Below, one piece after another: positions 10,995 to 22,749 of a stretch of DNA of 64,000 nt. The stretch covers positions 558,001-622,000 of the forward strand of contig JAGMVK010000014.1 in assembly GCA_020747065.1 (NCBI GenBank), in the 5' to 3' direction. The DNA comes from Cadophora sp. MPI-SDFR-AT-0126. Taxonomy: Eukaryota > Ascomycota > Leotiomycetes > Helotiales > Ploettnerulaceae. Within the stretch, counting starts at the first letter, position 1. Each line of letters opens with the position of its first letter. Made by a program: the position numbers and the translations under genes. The notes under the pieces were generated by a model, which saw only the letters and a program-made list of their open reading frames with translations, did not search any database and was not told the DNA's origin.

Positions 10995-13449
10995 GGTACA
11001 TATAGATTAAATTAAAAACAGGACCAATGCCAAAGCCAAATGCTTCACAATAAATTTCGACCCAGTCAATAGATCAGATAAATGACCAAGACGACCGTTC
11101 AGTGCAGGACTCCAATGCACTGCACAGTCAAGACCAGATGAAATTGACAAATTGACCAAAATGATGATGTCTGGTTGCATGCAAGTCAGTTCTATACCAA
11201 GTCTGACCTGACGCACAGACAACGTTTGTGCTCCCCGCGAAATTCAGGTTTCCTTCCGTTTCGAAGTGGCTGTTTGGGGATACGATCGATTCGTGTTTCG
11301 AGAACAGGAGGGCGATTCATTCAGACGGAGAGGTCGGTGCAGACTGATGTCTCTAATGGATGAGGCTCGAACGTTCAAAGTCCAGGACGGCTGACGCCGT
11401 GTTCCTCCGCTCAAATTGGACCACACTGGTGGGAGAAGATGGTGATAACAATGATAGCGGGGTAGAAACTCGTCTGAGCGTGGGCGTCTAGTAATAACGA
11501 GAGGACATATCTGAAAAGATACTCGAAACAATGGAAAGACTGTAACAGAATAACGATCAACAACAATGAGGGGGAACGAATGAAAGAGGAAAGAAAGTGG
11601 GAGATCTGAAGTCCATCGTGTCTTCCAGCTTGAGGCTTAAGGCTAGCCTTACTCGGAGTCAAAGCAAGACCTGGCGCCGTCGATATTTCCAGTGGTTGGG
11701 CGCTGCTGAACCATCACTCCCTCTGCTCATACCCTTGGCATCCAATTGTTTCCCACATGGCGCGCATCGTGGAAGGGAGGAGCTTGTTCATCTGGCCTGC
11801 ATCTGGCCGGCTTCAAACCCTTGATCGTTAAACTGTTCTGCATCCCACGGCTGCGTCCTGCAGGCACGAGAGATCACAGCAGCGCTAAAGTCTTCTTGGG
11901 AAGGTGTGGCACTTCGATATCGACGCCGCCAAACAAAGGGGCTATTGGCGTCGGCAAGAGTTCTTTGGAGCGTTGGAAACGGGATAGGCCCATACCGTGC
12001 CGTCCACGTGGAATACTGTACTGTTGTTCTCGTAGGCCAACGATATTACAGTTTCAACTCATCGAGGTGTCAGGTTTTGCAATCTCACAACAAGGAAAAA
12101 GACCTGAAAGTATCCGAGGGAGAATTGTTCTTTGTCAGACCAAAAGCCGAAGCGGATAAAGGGAGGGTGAGGTGAGGCTGTTATTGGTTTCAAGCGAGCA
12201 ATTTTGATACGAACGCCCTCGTTCAAAGCGCCAACCGCTAAATCTAGATCCTTCAGGAACAGGCTTAGCGCCAATCATTTTAGGAGTAGCTTGTATTCTT
12301 AAATAGACCCCCTGGATACGATCATCACGGCTTTTGCTTGAGCTCTCGGGAAATTCTTGCATCCTCTCAAACACGTTTTCTTCTGTCTTCCTTCGTTTTG
12401 AATCATCAAAGCGATAAATTTATGACGGACTCTCTTGGTGTTGGTTGACGTCTGGACGATTGTAAGGTTGCGATTTGGTAGAGTTCCCGCTTCCATGAGT
12501 CAGGTCTTCGTGGCAACTTGGGGCAATTTCCCGATGTTGTGGTAAAGACATCCTTGATCCCGTCTTTATGCAGAGCTTATGCAACTCAATATTCATCCTC
12601 TGACCAGGATTGCGGCGTCATTGGCGTCAAGCGAGGTGCACGTTGTTTAACGGCTGGCGAACGCATTTCATATTCGACGATGTTGATTGGAAATGGATGG
12701 GAAGATAAGTGAAGAGGAAGCCTCGGTGCTGCAGCCCCCAAACTTTGGCACAAAATAACACTGAAAATACTTTCCAACATATCTCACTACTTTCCCGAGC
12801 TCCTCCTGATCGTTTGTTCGCACCCTCAAAGCCGCCATCGATCACAATTCGCTGTAATATAGACTTCTTCGTCAAGTTGCTGCCACTCGCGTTTAACTTT
12901 CATGACAGCATAATACTCCCCATTTTTGATTACCGTGAAGTTGACATGTCCAGAATGCGGGTTTGAACTTTTCAAGTTCTGTTCTGCCTATTTCCATCAT
13001 CGGAGAGAATTCACACCATGCATGTCACTTCCCCTCGCCGAGACTCCTCTGGATGCCAACTGCGCTTATCAGAGCTCCACGGGTCTTTTGATGACAAATG
13101 ACGGGCTCGCATCGAGATTGATATACCACACTCGGGGGATTCAAGTGCGGCTCTGCATGCAAGTGTAGAGTCTTATACTGTTCCAGTACTCTTTGAGCTC
13201 ATCCATTTGACCGATTGCATCCCGACTTTCATCAAACAATACATCCACTAAAGAGGATCTCGCTTCATCTGTTCCGTGTTTACGCGAACGACTCCGTGGA
13301 CGACACAATTCATCTCCGCATTACTTGGATGAACAGCAGCGCGGTATTCTACGAAAACATCGATATGATTGTTGCCAGCCACTACTAAGACATGCGATTT
13401 ATAGAACACTTCGAGGTTCACATCAAAGTTTCTCTCTCCTTTCAGCGGA
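10995..13449. other. Long gene-free stretch (2.4 kb)
   Basis: This lies upstream of the serine-rich membrane protein (minus) and past the 3' end of the acetyltransferase gene (minus). Open frames on both strands are short and overlap each other. No recognised protein, RNA gene or repeat is visible. Such a long leader region could hold a long 5' untranslated region or a non-coding RNA, but the sequence does not show it. Confidence 0.4.
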
Positions 13450-13947
13450 TCAGCGAGCATATCTCCAAGTCGCCCACCCAAATCTCCAAAATACACTACC
13501 ACCAGGAAACCCATTTCCATCCTGGCCCCTCAACCCAAAACTCTCCATCATACGAATAACGGTCAGATTATCTCTTCCGGTCTCCACGAAAAGATCTCTA
13601 CCACGCCACCGATTGACGAACTCCTGAAAGGTCGACAGAAGAGCCTCTCTCATGTATCCCTGCCTTCGAAACTCCGGATGTGTTCTAAAGGATACCTGGT
13701 TGCCGTTTGCGATGATTTTGATGAATCCAACGACTGTGCCTTCAGTGACAGTAGATGCGCCGTATCTGTATTGACCGCGCAGGATGATGAAGAGTTGTAG
13801 AGATCCACGATTTTCCCATTCTGCCCATTCGCGATACCATTCTTGAGGGCCATATTGAAGCTGGTTGATCCTGCCGTATGCTTGGCTCTCTTCCGCTCGA
13901 ACGCTTCGGATCAAGAGGCGCTGAGTGTTAAAGCGGACCAAGGACAT
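13450..13947 (-). CDS. GNAT-family N-acetyltransferase
   Basis: A single exon of 165 residues. It starts MSLVRFNTQRLLIRSVRAEE, the usual first strand of RimJ/RimL-like GNAT enzymes. It continues with a strand ending VVGFIKI, then FRTHPEFRRQGYMREAL, which is motif A with the R-R-Q-G-Y-M pyrophosphate-binding loop for acetyl-CoA. The stretch after it (LFVETGRDNLTVIRMMESFGLR) is motif B, where a partner helix carries the residue that typically contacts CoA. The substrate cannot be read from sequence; these small eukaryotic GNATs act on small molecules or protein N-termini. The protein ends soon after the last strand, and a further 3' exon cannot be ruled out. It stands alone between two long gene-free stretches. 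Confidence 0.82.
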   Translation of the reverse strand: MSLVRFNTQRLLIRSVRAEESQAYGRINQLQYGPQEWYREWAEWENRGSLQLFIILRGQYRYGASTVTEGTVVGFIKIIANGNQVSFRTHPEFRRQGYMREALLSTFQEFVNRWRGRDLFVETGRDNLTVIRMMESFGLRGQDGNGFPGGSVFWRFGWATWRYAR

Positions 13948-15205
13948 TTTCTTACGTGAACTAGAGATTTATTGTTAGTATTTTTCTTGTTTTGCTTTGT
14001 TGCACTGTGAACTTTTGCGTTGATGGATTTATTTTGATTTTGACGCAGCTTTTCAATTTGAAGGGGGGTTTGTTGCGTACGGCATGGCGAAGTCCTTTTG
14101 TATTTATTTCGATCTTGAATTTGAATCACTTTGTTTCCTTTATGCTATGGGAATAGTTATCCCCATTCCCTTGACGAATTTGATTCTGCTGGATTGTGGA
14201 TCGACAAGAAACTGGTTACTGTGAATCACTTTCTTTGAGGTTCCGTAGCATATAACACTTCAAATATACTATGACTCCAGGCCTGCGATGAACACTAAAG
14301 TTTTATGTGGGTGTCAATTCAGTTTATACTCCTTGATTATTTCTTTTCGTAAAAACTCGACGTTGTTCAGTGCCGGTAGGACATGTGTTCCCTCCCACCA
14401 GCGCTCTGAAATCACAAAGAGTGTTACGTGGGCGAATGATCATTATATTCGAGTAACAATGAGATCCTGCGTAAAGCATTCTTTTCCTTCTTTGGATTTC
14501 TAGTGCTCGAACTTCTCGAGGGTGATGACTGCTTGACAGCGGAGCAGAAACGAGTTCAACGAATAACAACACTTCAGAAGTATTACCCAATCAACACAAT
14601 ATTGAAGCACCGAATCAGACGTAATCTGCAAATGGAAAGGCATTTACTGTCGTAAGTCGCTGGATTTTATTTTTTATTGCGCTTTCCTGCGTCAGCCGCT
14701 AATGGCTCACGGCCAAGGCTAAATACGCACTGTGTACCCTGAAACTTTAGCGATGAGGCCTAAAAATCACCCCAGTGTCCGGAACTATTCTACAGTCTGA
14801 CATCGGTATACAAAATATGTCTCTTCCAGTCTGAACAATGCGCAAATATATGGCATGAAATGCTAGAGAAGATTTTGCACTTCTCGCAACTATCAAGAGC
14901 ATGGTCCGAAGTGTTTCTGGTTGTCGATTGTCCAAGAAAGGGTAATTCCAGTAAGCGAGTCGCCCCTTCCTCCTTTGTTTTCTTTCGCTAGAGGAAAGCC
15001 CAGCACGTTCCTGTGTGCCAGCTTCAACCCAAATTCTTTCGAAGCGTGTGACTCTTTTCTGTAAACATTATAACTTCAATATTCATTTTTCCATCACTAG
15101 CTATCGCGCCATTCTTTACGAACATACCGTAATCGAAGAATCCTGACGCTCACTTTAACATCCATAAGACACTCCCCAGAGAGGAAAGACTGAGCCAACA
15201 GCAAC
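13948..15205. other. Divergent promoter region
   Basis: About 1.26 kb between two divergent starts. T- and A-rich near 13970-14130. No gene, RNA or repeat that I can support. Confidence 0.4.
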
Positions 15206-16621
15206 ATGGACTTAACAACGCTCCAACGTAGGAGCGAAGTCGCAGGAACGGGCCAAAGCTCAACAGCTGATATGGAAATCACTCCTGCAGACATCCAGCG
15301 ATGGGTAGATGTGTTCCGCTACAATGACCACGATGCCCGGATCGCTATCCTCGCTCATAGAAAAGATCTCACAGCACACATTTCGGACGAACAATGGAGA
15401 TGGGTTCAGTGGGGACATGAACAAACAGGTTTTAATAAAGAGACATACGAACATCTCCTTGTGCTGAAAAAGTTAAGCAAAAAGGAAAAAATGTGCAGAG
15501 AAAAGGGAATACAGCTGTGCGAGTGGGTTGGCGACTACTCTAGGATCTGTTTGGAAGGCTTCCTGACTCTCGATATTCTCCGACGCATCCTTAACGATGA
15601 AGAGATCGGAACAATTGATTCCTCGGAGAAATGGTGTTATATTAAGCACAACATATATCACGAAGAACAAATATCGGCTTCGGTGAAAAGGTGGAATATG
15701 GCGATTTCAAGGGGTAAATGTCTGTATAACGCGGTCTGGAAAGAGGCGATCACCGAGCATAATGAGGCGACGGCACTCTACAGGGCAGGTTTCCACTCAG
15801 TTCCGCCAAGATCGCGGCGCGCTGAGAGCAACGCGGATATTGGGTCAGGCTTCGTGCGATTTGACGAAGATCACAGTACAAATAGGTCGGGCCGAGATTT
15901 TGACCATTACCAACAAGCAAGAGACACCCTCGCTCGAATACGATACCTCCAAGCTCAAACCCTGCAATCACTGTCAACTCCTACGGTTCAAAGACTTTCA
16001 CTACAGTCCCGGCCCCCATATGCACTCTTAGCAGCACTCCGCCCTCCTAGGGACAATGTGGACACACGATCAATCTGGCAGCGCTTCAGAGGTTATCCCT
16101 TCATAAGACTTCCTGAATTTGGTGATTCACCAAGATTATTTCCGCTTCCCGGCGAGGTTGTCACGGCACGACAGCAAAGGTCTCCTGTGGGCCGTCTTGA
16201 TACGATCCCAAACACAATGACTACTCCTGCAGTCACTGCTCTACAATTTCATGAAAACCAAGAACCCTCAGCCCGAAGATCCAGATGGCTGGTAGAACGA
16301 CGATTCAGGTTACAAAACACCAGAGAACGTTTAGTAATCCAGCGTGAACAGATGAAGAGACCGAAAAGCCGAATACATCGTATGGAAGAGCTGTTCGGGG
16401 ACGCTTTCCCTCAGACGGTATCTGACATGATGATCAGGGAGGTTGTTGTTGCCCATTCTCTAGACGTGGATGAAACCACTTCGAATATCCGACTTACCTC
16501 GAATGCTAGCACGGAAATTGAGGGGCTTGAAATGTGGAGTGAATACCACTTGTCTCCAGAGGCAGATCAGGCACCCGGAAAACCAATGTTCCCTCAAAAC
16601 TTGCCCAACTTCAAAGTTTAG
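15206..16621 (+). CDS. Unrecognised 471-residue protein
   Basis: One uninterrupted frame of 471 residues, far longer than the random frames around it. The first 200 residues are rich in Trp, Arg, Lys and His and appear helical (ITPADIQRWVDVFRYND, HISDEQWRWVQWGHEQTG, LVLKKLSKKEKM). From about residue 205 the protein becomes Arg/Ser/Pro-rich, with several RxxR clusters and many likely disordered segments. The final 60 residues are acidic to neutral. I recognise no domain, signal peptide or membrane segment. A second in-frame ATG 22 codons on (MEITPADIQ) is an alternative start. It is isolated between long gene-free stretches, which together with the lack of recognisable homology suggests a lineage-restricted gene. 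Confidence 0.6.
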   Translation: MDLTTLQRRSEVAGTGQSSTADMEITPADIQRWVDVFRYNDHDARIAILAHRKDLTAHISDEQWRWVQWGHEQTGFNKETYEHLLVLKKLSKKEKMCREKGIQLCEWVGDYSRICLEGFLTLDILRRILNDEEIGTIDSSEKWCYIKHNIYHEEQISASVKRWNMAISRGKCLYNAVWKEAITEHNEATALYRAGFHSVPPRSRRAESNADIGSGFVRFDEDHSTNRSGRDFDHYQQARDTLARIRYLQAQTLQSLSTPTVQRLSLQSRPPYALLAALRPPRDNVDTRSIWQRFRGYPFIRLPEFGDSPRLFPLPGEVVTARQQRSPVGRLDTIPNTMTTPAVTALQFHENQEPSARRSRWLVERRFRLQNTRERLVIQREQMKRPKSRIHRMEELFGDAFPQTVSDMMIREVVVAHSLDVDETTSNIRLTSNASTEIEGLEMWSEYHLSPEADQAPGKPMFPQNLPNFKV

Positions 16622-18711
16622 ACAACATCCACAAACTTTCTCACCAAGTTGGTCTGCCTTCCAAAGGATCTGAGGAGCTGCAGTCATGTTGTCTAGGCCA
16701 CGTTGGGTTTGCATACTTTCAGTCCCGTGTTCCCAGGGGACAAACAGCAAGCGTTTGTTGACTTCCTGCTCTTTTTGGAGGAATTATTGCTTTCCTTTTT
16801 GGAGATGCTTTTGATGTACAATAGAATTTTGACCTCACAGCACATTACGTTTTACTAGTGTTTCGTCTCAGCAGGTGCCAAAAATCATTTCACCAATCCG
16901 TTCCAACTTTGCGACAATCACAATTGTTCAATCCAGGATCAGAAAATGCGATGCTACCTATCATTTCAAGCGTTTTGACTGCATCTAGTATTGTGTTTCT
17001 ATATCAAGTGTTGATACGACCAGCTTGCTCGAGCCTGTTTACTTATGCAGAACAGTTTGCAACACAATAGACTTCTCACAAGCTTGTGACCTCATTGTAT
17101 CATTCATACAAGACTACAAACTACCATGGAGTCAGAACTAGGAGTGGCTTAGTATTATGCACTCTAGTGTGCTTGAAGTTGGATCCGGTTACTGTTTGCT
17201 GGCGTCTGCTGGTGTATACTGCAAACTCAAGAATTGCAAATGTGACAAGCAAAGGGAATGTATAAGTAGCGGATCTCCTACCTGCTCTTTATATTGGAAA
17301 TGTCGTGGAGATGAATAGGCCAAGTGTCAAAGACCTGAGCATCATTGTATAACAGTCTCATATTGTCATTTCGCATGTCTACGATGCGGCGTTGGGTGGG
17401 CTCGCTCTTGCTCTTAGCAGTTGTCACTCTGAACCGGTACCTAAAGGTATGTCCACGGTAAGTTAATCATTGCCCTTGATGAGTGGACGAACTAGAAAAC
17501 GGCGCCACGCTTCTGTGAGCCGGTTCCATGTTAACAATGGACACCATGAAAACCTATCAGAAAGGTCCATCTGGCCTATAAGCAATGTCGCATGCATGAC
17601 TCAGGTTGGTGAAGATTTGGTTCTTTCAAAAGGACGCTTATGGAAAACCACCTCTCGCTCGCTAACAAACAGTAGTCGATGTTGAATCACTTTCCTGACT
17701 TCAGCCATGTGAGTCCGTGCTTGTGTCAATCTGCTATTCATCGATGCATCATGCGTGAGGCGCGCGTATTTCTGCGACAGCCAGGTTATAAACCGGCTAT
17801 CACTTCAGTGGTTTCTACCCCGACCCTTCCTTGACGCGGAAGTGTCCATAATACAATCAAATACTCAATCACCAAGTGGTATTCATTCCCTGCACATCTT
17901 TCAAGCTCTGGCAAAGCCCATTCACCCCTGGACAGGGAGAATTACCTAATTGCACGTCATATCTCTACAGTAAGAGGCTACAATCGCAGAGATGGCAAAT
18001 ACTTATGCTGTTAAACTTAATATCGAGGCTCTATTGCTTTGGCCAGAGGGATCATACCTCCTGAAGCCCATTGGGACTGTTCGCCTTTGTGAAAGTGGCA
18101 TGACCAAAGTTCGTTCACATAATCAGAAACGCTAGGATCACACTCTTTATAAGTTAGTGTTTTAGGAACAACACGCTCAAGAACCTAGTGCCTGTCGACG
18201 AACGTCACAAGTTGTATATAACAGGCCAATAGAGTACTGCAGATGATGCATTGTGTCGCGTTCCAGAGACGTTTTCCTTTGGTCTATGCCTTAGTAGGCT
18301 AGCCTACGTCGAGCAGAACAAGTACATACTCGAGTGAATCCAATCAAAGAGCTCGACTGATGTGCGCTATCTCACTAGCCTTTGTAGGTCGTTAGGCATG
18401 TTTTTTCTCTCGCTTGTATCTTCATATATAACGCGTCTAAAAGCGTACTAGGTTGTTTTTAAGGCCGCGAGCGACACTGGAAAATCCTCTCCTCGAAAAT
18501 CTTAACTTTTTCCAAATCTGATCCAACAGACTCGACACACTCCTCGAAGTAATACTACAAATTAGCAGCAACAACATTCAGACCTTGTCCTTCATTTCAC
18601 CCTCCGAAGTATTGAACTTGCCCCTTACAGGTCCGTTATCTGCATCAACGCGACATAATCTCACAGTCAGCATTACGAAGCCACTCACACGAAGCTCTTA
18701 CGCTTGAGTCT
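16622..18711. other. Long gene-free stretch (2.1 kb)
   Basis: Open frames are all under about 75 codons and overlap. TATA-like words occur near 18213 and 18424, and a C/T-rich leader runs from about 18530 to the next start. No transposon ends, RNA gene or repeat could be identified. Confidence 0.4.
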
Positions 18712-20730
18712 ATGCCGAAAATGAACTCCCTTCAAGACGGTTCACTTGCTGTGTCTGGGTCGTCAAAGATGCCAGAACGTGTTGACGCAACTGCGTCAAA
18801 CTCCACAGCCGCTGTCGAGTGTCCAGATGCTCCAAAGGTGGAGTTCAACTACAAATATCCTGCACTCCAAGCAGATGGCACAGTCATAATTGAGACGAAT
18901 TTCAACGACCGCGAGAAAGAAAGCAAAGTGTTCATGACGGCTAGAAACTGCGAAGTGCCTCTGGAGTTGAAACAGCGCGGCCGCCTTCCTGACGAGGTCG
19001 ACCAAAAGATCCAATTTAGACGCTGCAGAGCAAGAGAACCTGTCTTCGTTCTACAAGACGGCCACAAGAATTATAACGCAGAGTTCTTCGGCGAGGAACA
19101 GATACACGCCATACCAGAGGTAGAAAGTTCTATTAATCGCGTTAGAGAGATGCTCTTTAAGCGCAATGAAACCTTTCCAGACCAGAGTGACTTCGAGATG
19201 ATCCTGGCGGGTACGAAATCGAAGTTGAAGCCTTCGGACAGAAGAGCTTATGGCCTAGGATTTACACTGGACCAAAACGGTCAAACCATTTCGGGATACA
19301 CGCTCAACAACCGAATGGTGCAAAATAAGGAGTTACTGGCAGAATTCCACAAAGAGGCTGCATTCATCGCTACCTCACTTCTGGAATCGTCAAGCTGTCC
19401 CAAAGAAACCTTGGAACTGGTTCGAAAACAACACGATCGGAACACTCCCTGTACCTTTGGCAGCGAAGATAACAAATACTTCAGTAAGTACCTATTTCTT
19501 CTCAAGTCTTGAACATGCCAAAGTCTAAAACCAGGACTAACATAAAGCTTAGCGGCCACCCAGCTCAATTTCTCCCCAGTCTTGGGCAATTCGACTGATC
19601 TAACACTAACGATTGGAGAAGTCGGAGGACACCACGCAGATTCCTCAGATGATCCTGCACTGTGGACTGTACTTGTCAACTTCTCCAACCTGCCAAAGGG
19701 AATGGACCCAGGCCGGATGATCTTGACCGGTCTTCGCGTCTATGCAGATATGGGACCGAACACAGCCTTCATTTTCAAAGGAGTGCACACGCATCTGCCA
19801 CTTGCACCAGGTCCAATGGGCGATTCTACAAATGCCCCTTATGTTACCAAATACGTTCCTGACTTGGACCCAGAGAAATACATCTACGGCCGAGTCATGA
19901 ACGTCAACTATCCCAAGAAGTTGGTGATGGATCAATCTGCCTTCAAGATTCGGACCATAACCCCGAAGTATCTCACTCGGTCCAATGGGTTGATCTGTAA
20001 CAGTCCAGACTTCCTCCCAGACACGTCAGCAGTCTGGGGAACTAAGCGGAATGCAATGGAGTCAAAGGCAAGAATAAGCGCTTTGAACCTCACCCGAGCC
20101 AGTCGTCTCGATCCAGATCAGTTCCCTCCGACAGCTGAAGCTATAGCTTCGTTGCATAGATGGAGAGAAGGCGATACCACCTACACGCCGAGGTTCGAAC
20201 GAATCCAGGCAGTCATCGACGCGAATATGGACACCGAAGAGACCCGAGAGCACAACAGAAAATGGGCCGAGTACGCAAACAGTTGTGAGCGACAGATCTC
20301 TCAGGTTATGTTTCAAAAGCCTGGGAAGGCTGGAGCAGGCTCTAAGAGCGGGCCGACCAATTGGGTCGAGGAACTTGGTTCTTCACTCATTGGCCTATCA
20401 AAGGTCCCAGAGGCACCGGCAAGAAGGCGACAGAAGAATGGACAGAAGAAGGACGATGCACTTGATACTGCTTCGATCCCTGGTTCCCACAAGTGCCCTC
20501 AATGCGAGTCACGATTCTTGAGAAGCGAACATTGCCACGAACATTTCAAACAGCACCACGGAAGGGAGTTTGAATGGAGAGCGCCCGGAAAAACCCCCGA
20601 CCCGAAGAAGGCAGTCTCAAGCGGGGAACCAAAAGATGCGAAGGGAGAAGCATCTGCGGTGGCAGTGGTGGAAGGTGTCGAGCAAAAGCCACAAGCAAGG
20701 AAGAGGAAGCGCTTTGGAACGGGGGATTAG
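18712..20730 (+). CDS. Protein with candidate Fe(II)/2OG-oxygenase-like core and a C-terminal C2H2 finger
   Basis: Two exons, 18712-19483 and 19553-20730, give 649 residues; the intron (GTAAGT...GCTTAG, 69 bases) has a CTAAC branch-like word just before the acceptor. The central region has a GFTLDQNG block. After it comes GEVGGHHAD, with a H285-x-D287 pair, then WTVLVNFSNLP, DPGRMILTGLRVYADMG and FIFKGVHTHLPL with a distal His at 336 or 338. HxD, then about 50 residues later a His after a beta strand, is the layout of a double-stranded beta-helix dioxygenase. That reading is from pattern only. At the C-terminus, C572-x2-C575-x12-H588-x3-H592 is a clear single C2H2 zinc finger, followed by a basic tail (ARKRKRF) that could be a nuclear signal. 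Together these would suggest a nuclear, nucleic-acid-directed enzyme or regulator. Alternative: a structural fungal protein with a chance HxD. Confidence 0.75.
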
Positions 20731-22749
20731 GATAAAGTATCAGAAGTTGTAAGATTGTAAGAAATGCAAAGGATACAAACTATAGAAATGACAAGAACAA
20801 AAAGTGATGGCGAGCTGAGACAGGAAATCTCGAGTCAGACTGACTAATAATATCTTGGCATGATAGTGCAGAAATAAGAGATGTACAAAGTGCTTAGAAC
20901 AAAAGCAGATGTTTTAAGCGTGGAAAACATCTGAGCAGCTTGTGACAAATGACTTGCCATCAAATTCACTTTAAAATCCATCTGATATAGGTGATCAGGT
21001 CTGAGCTAGATCACCTATAGTGTGCACAAGTTTCTAATTATATCGTTGAGACAATGCTTGATAGTCCTCAGGCTTTGCGTCATCTGACCCACTCGCAATG
21101 AACTACCAAGATCCTACCTTCAGATGATCAAGCCCTTTGAAGTTATTTCTTGTGTGCAGCATTTCTACACTTCATCTTCACTAGACGATCGCAGTGAGTA
21201 TGCATTATCTTAATCGAACTTCAGCAGACCCAACGAGTGTTATCTATGCCTGTCAATCTACCGGAATTTTTTTGAAGCTGGATCACATTGCTATCATAGG
21301 GCATTAAGCAGATCTATCAAGCTTATATAGGGCTTACTCACTAAATTCGAATACTCTTTCAACTCCAACGACGAGATTCTTCCGCTCTATGGTTGGACTG
21401 CACGTGATGTTTACTGTCAGATGTCGCTTCCCCCACAGAAGTTCGAGAAACGTGTCTCTTGTTCCTCTTTGAAGCACTACGACCAACATTAGAGAGCCAA
21501 TTATCTGTCTAGTTTATCCGAAAACTCGCTTACAATGGGTGCTGAGGAAATGAAAGTTCCGTAAAGCTGTGGTCTGGGGTGCTGGATGTTTTGACCTCAA
21601 CAAATAGAGCGTCTGTGGACACAAACATATGTTCAAGAAATATTTCATTGTCAAGATCACATGTCTCACACCGAATTTGGATTTCAAAATTTGTCCTTTT
21701 ATTCATCCATCCATCTAATAAGATTATAACGCAGAATTGCAACAAACTCGCAGGAAAGTCGGTTCTTGTCGTTGGAAGTACTTAGGGCTAGAAGCGCAAA
21801 AATAATCATACATACATAATCCCAAGAAGATGTCTTCCATGGCGTTCCAGCCTAATGAGATGAAACGTACCTCGAATCCGGCGCCTGCATGACTTTCTCT
21901 TCATCCAGCAGCAGCCACAGCCAGTTCAGGATAAACTCACTCCAGACCTCATGCCCAGCTCCACCATGACCGCCCACACATGCGATTTCTCGCAGCCCAG
22001 CCTCAAATCAGCGTCTCTTCACTATTCGAAGAAAACAGCTCGGTGGAAATCGAGTTGTGCAAGAGAATGGGAGAGGAGGAAAGGTAGCGGATGTTTGATG
22101 CGATTGGGAGAAAGGTATTAACCGGACGGGTTGGAAGACGTGAGTAACACTTGAGTCTGATCAGAGCCAAGTGGCGGATCTGGATGTGAATATGAATGCT
22201 GACACTGCTTAACCCAGCTGAGGATGTCGCGGAGACGTATTTGTGGTCGATGAAAGACAGTAATGTCACGGGCTTCGTTGCTTCCAGTAATGCTGGATCG
22301 ACACTTGTCCGAAGGAGATAGCACTCCATGGCGGATTAGTGGGATATTGTCTTCAAAGTAAGTTGAAGATAAGCCTTGGAGTTCACTCGAGTTGTAACTT
22401 TTATAAGGACTGTTTGGTTGACTGTTGAACGTGTGATGGATTGAATTTTAGTTGCTTAGCCACCGGAGGTTCGCGTGGAGTCGACAAACACCATCTTGTT
22501 TTCAAAATGTAACGATGGAAAGACTCCTACCTCCAATGAGAAGAGAAGAAGGACAGCTAGCTGAGGAATACGTGACAAGAATATTTCTTCAGGTGGGGGA
22601 TGGTGAAGTGAATAAGATTTTGAATTCTCTAGAGATTAGAAATAACGCTCAAGAGTCAATCCGAAATACTGGGAAGCCGTAATTCACGCGATTTTGTTAG
22701 TCCATACCAAGAACAGCACCAAGAAAAACAATCCAGCATTCAACCTCAA
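20731..22749. other. Convergent intergenic region (2.0 kb)
   Basis: Between the 3' ends of the C2H2 gene and the Clr5 gene. Apart from the inverted repeat at 20986-21019 I see no feature. The frames at 22003-22329 (minus) and 22452-22682 (plus) are short and without recognised similarity. Confidence 0.4.
20986..21019. repeat. Perfect 11-base inverted repeat with 12-base spacer
   Basis: TATAGGTGATC at 20986-20996 is matched exactly by its reverse complement GATCACCTATA at 21009-21019. It lies about 260 bases past the stop of the C2H2-finger gene. It could form a hairpin in a transcript or act as a dimer binding site. Confidence 0.75.

Noticed and set aside
22003..22682. Frames of 76-108 codons between the C2H2 and Clr5 genes
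   Set aside because: Short, unrecognised and on conflicting strands; length is within chance.
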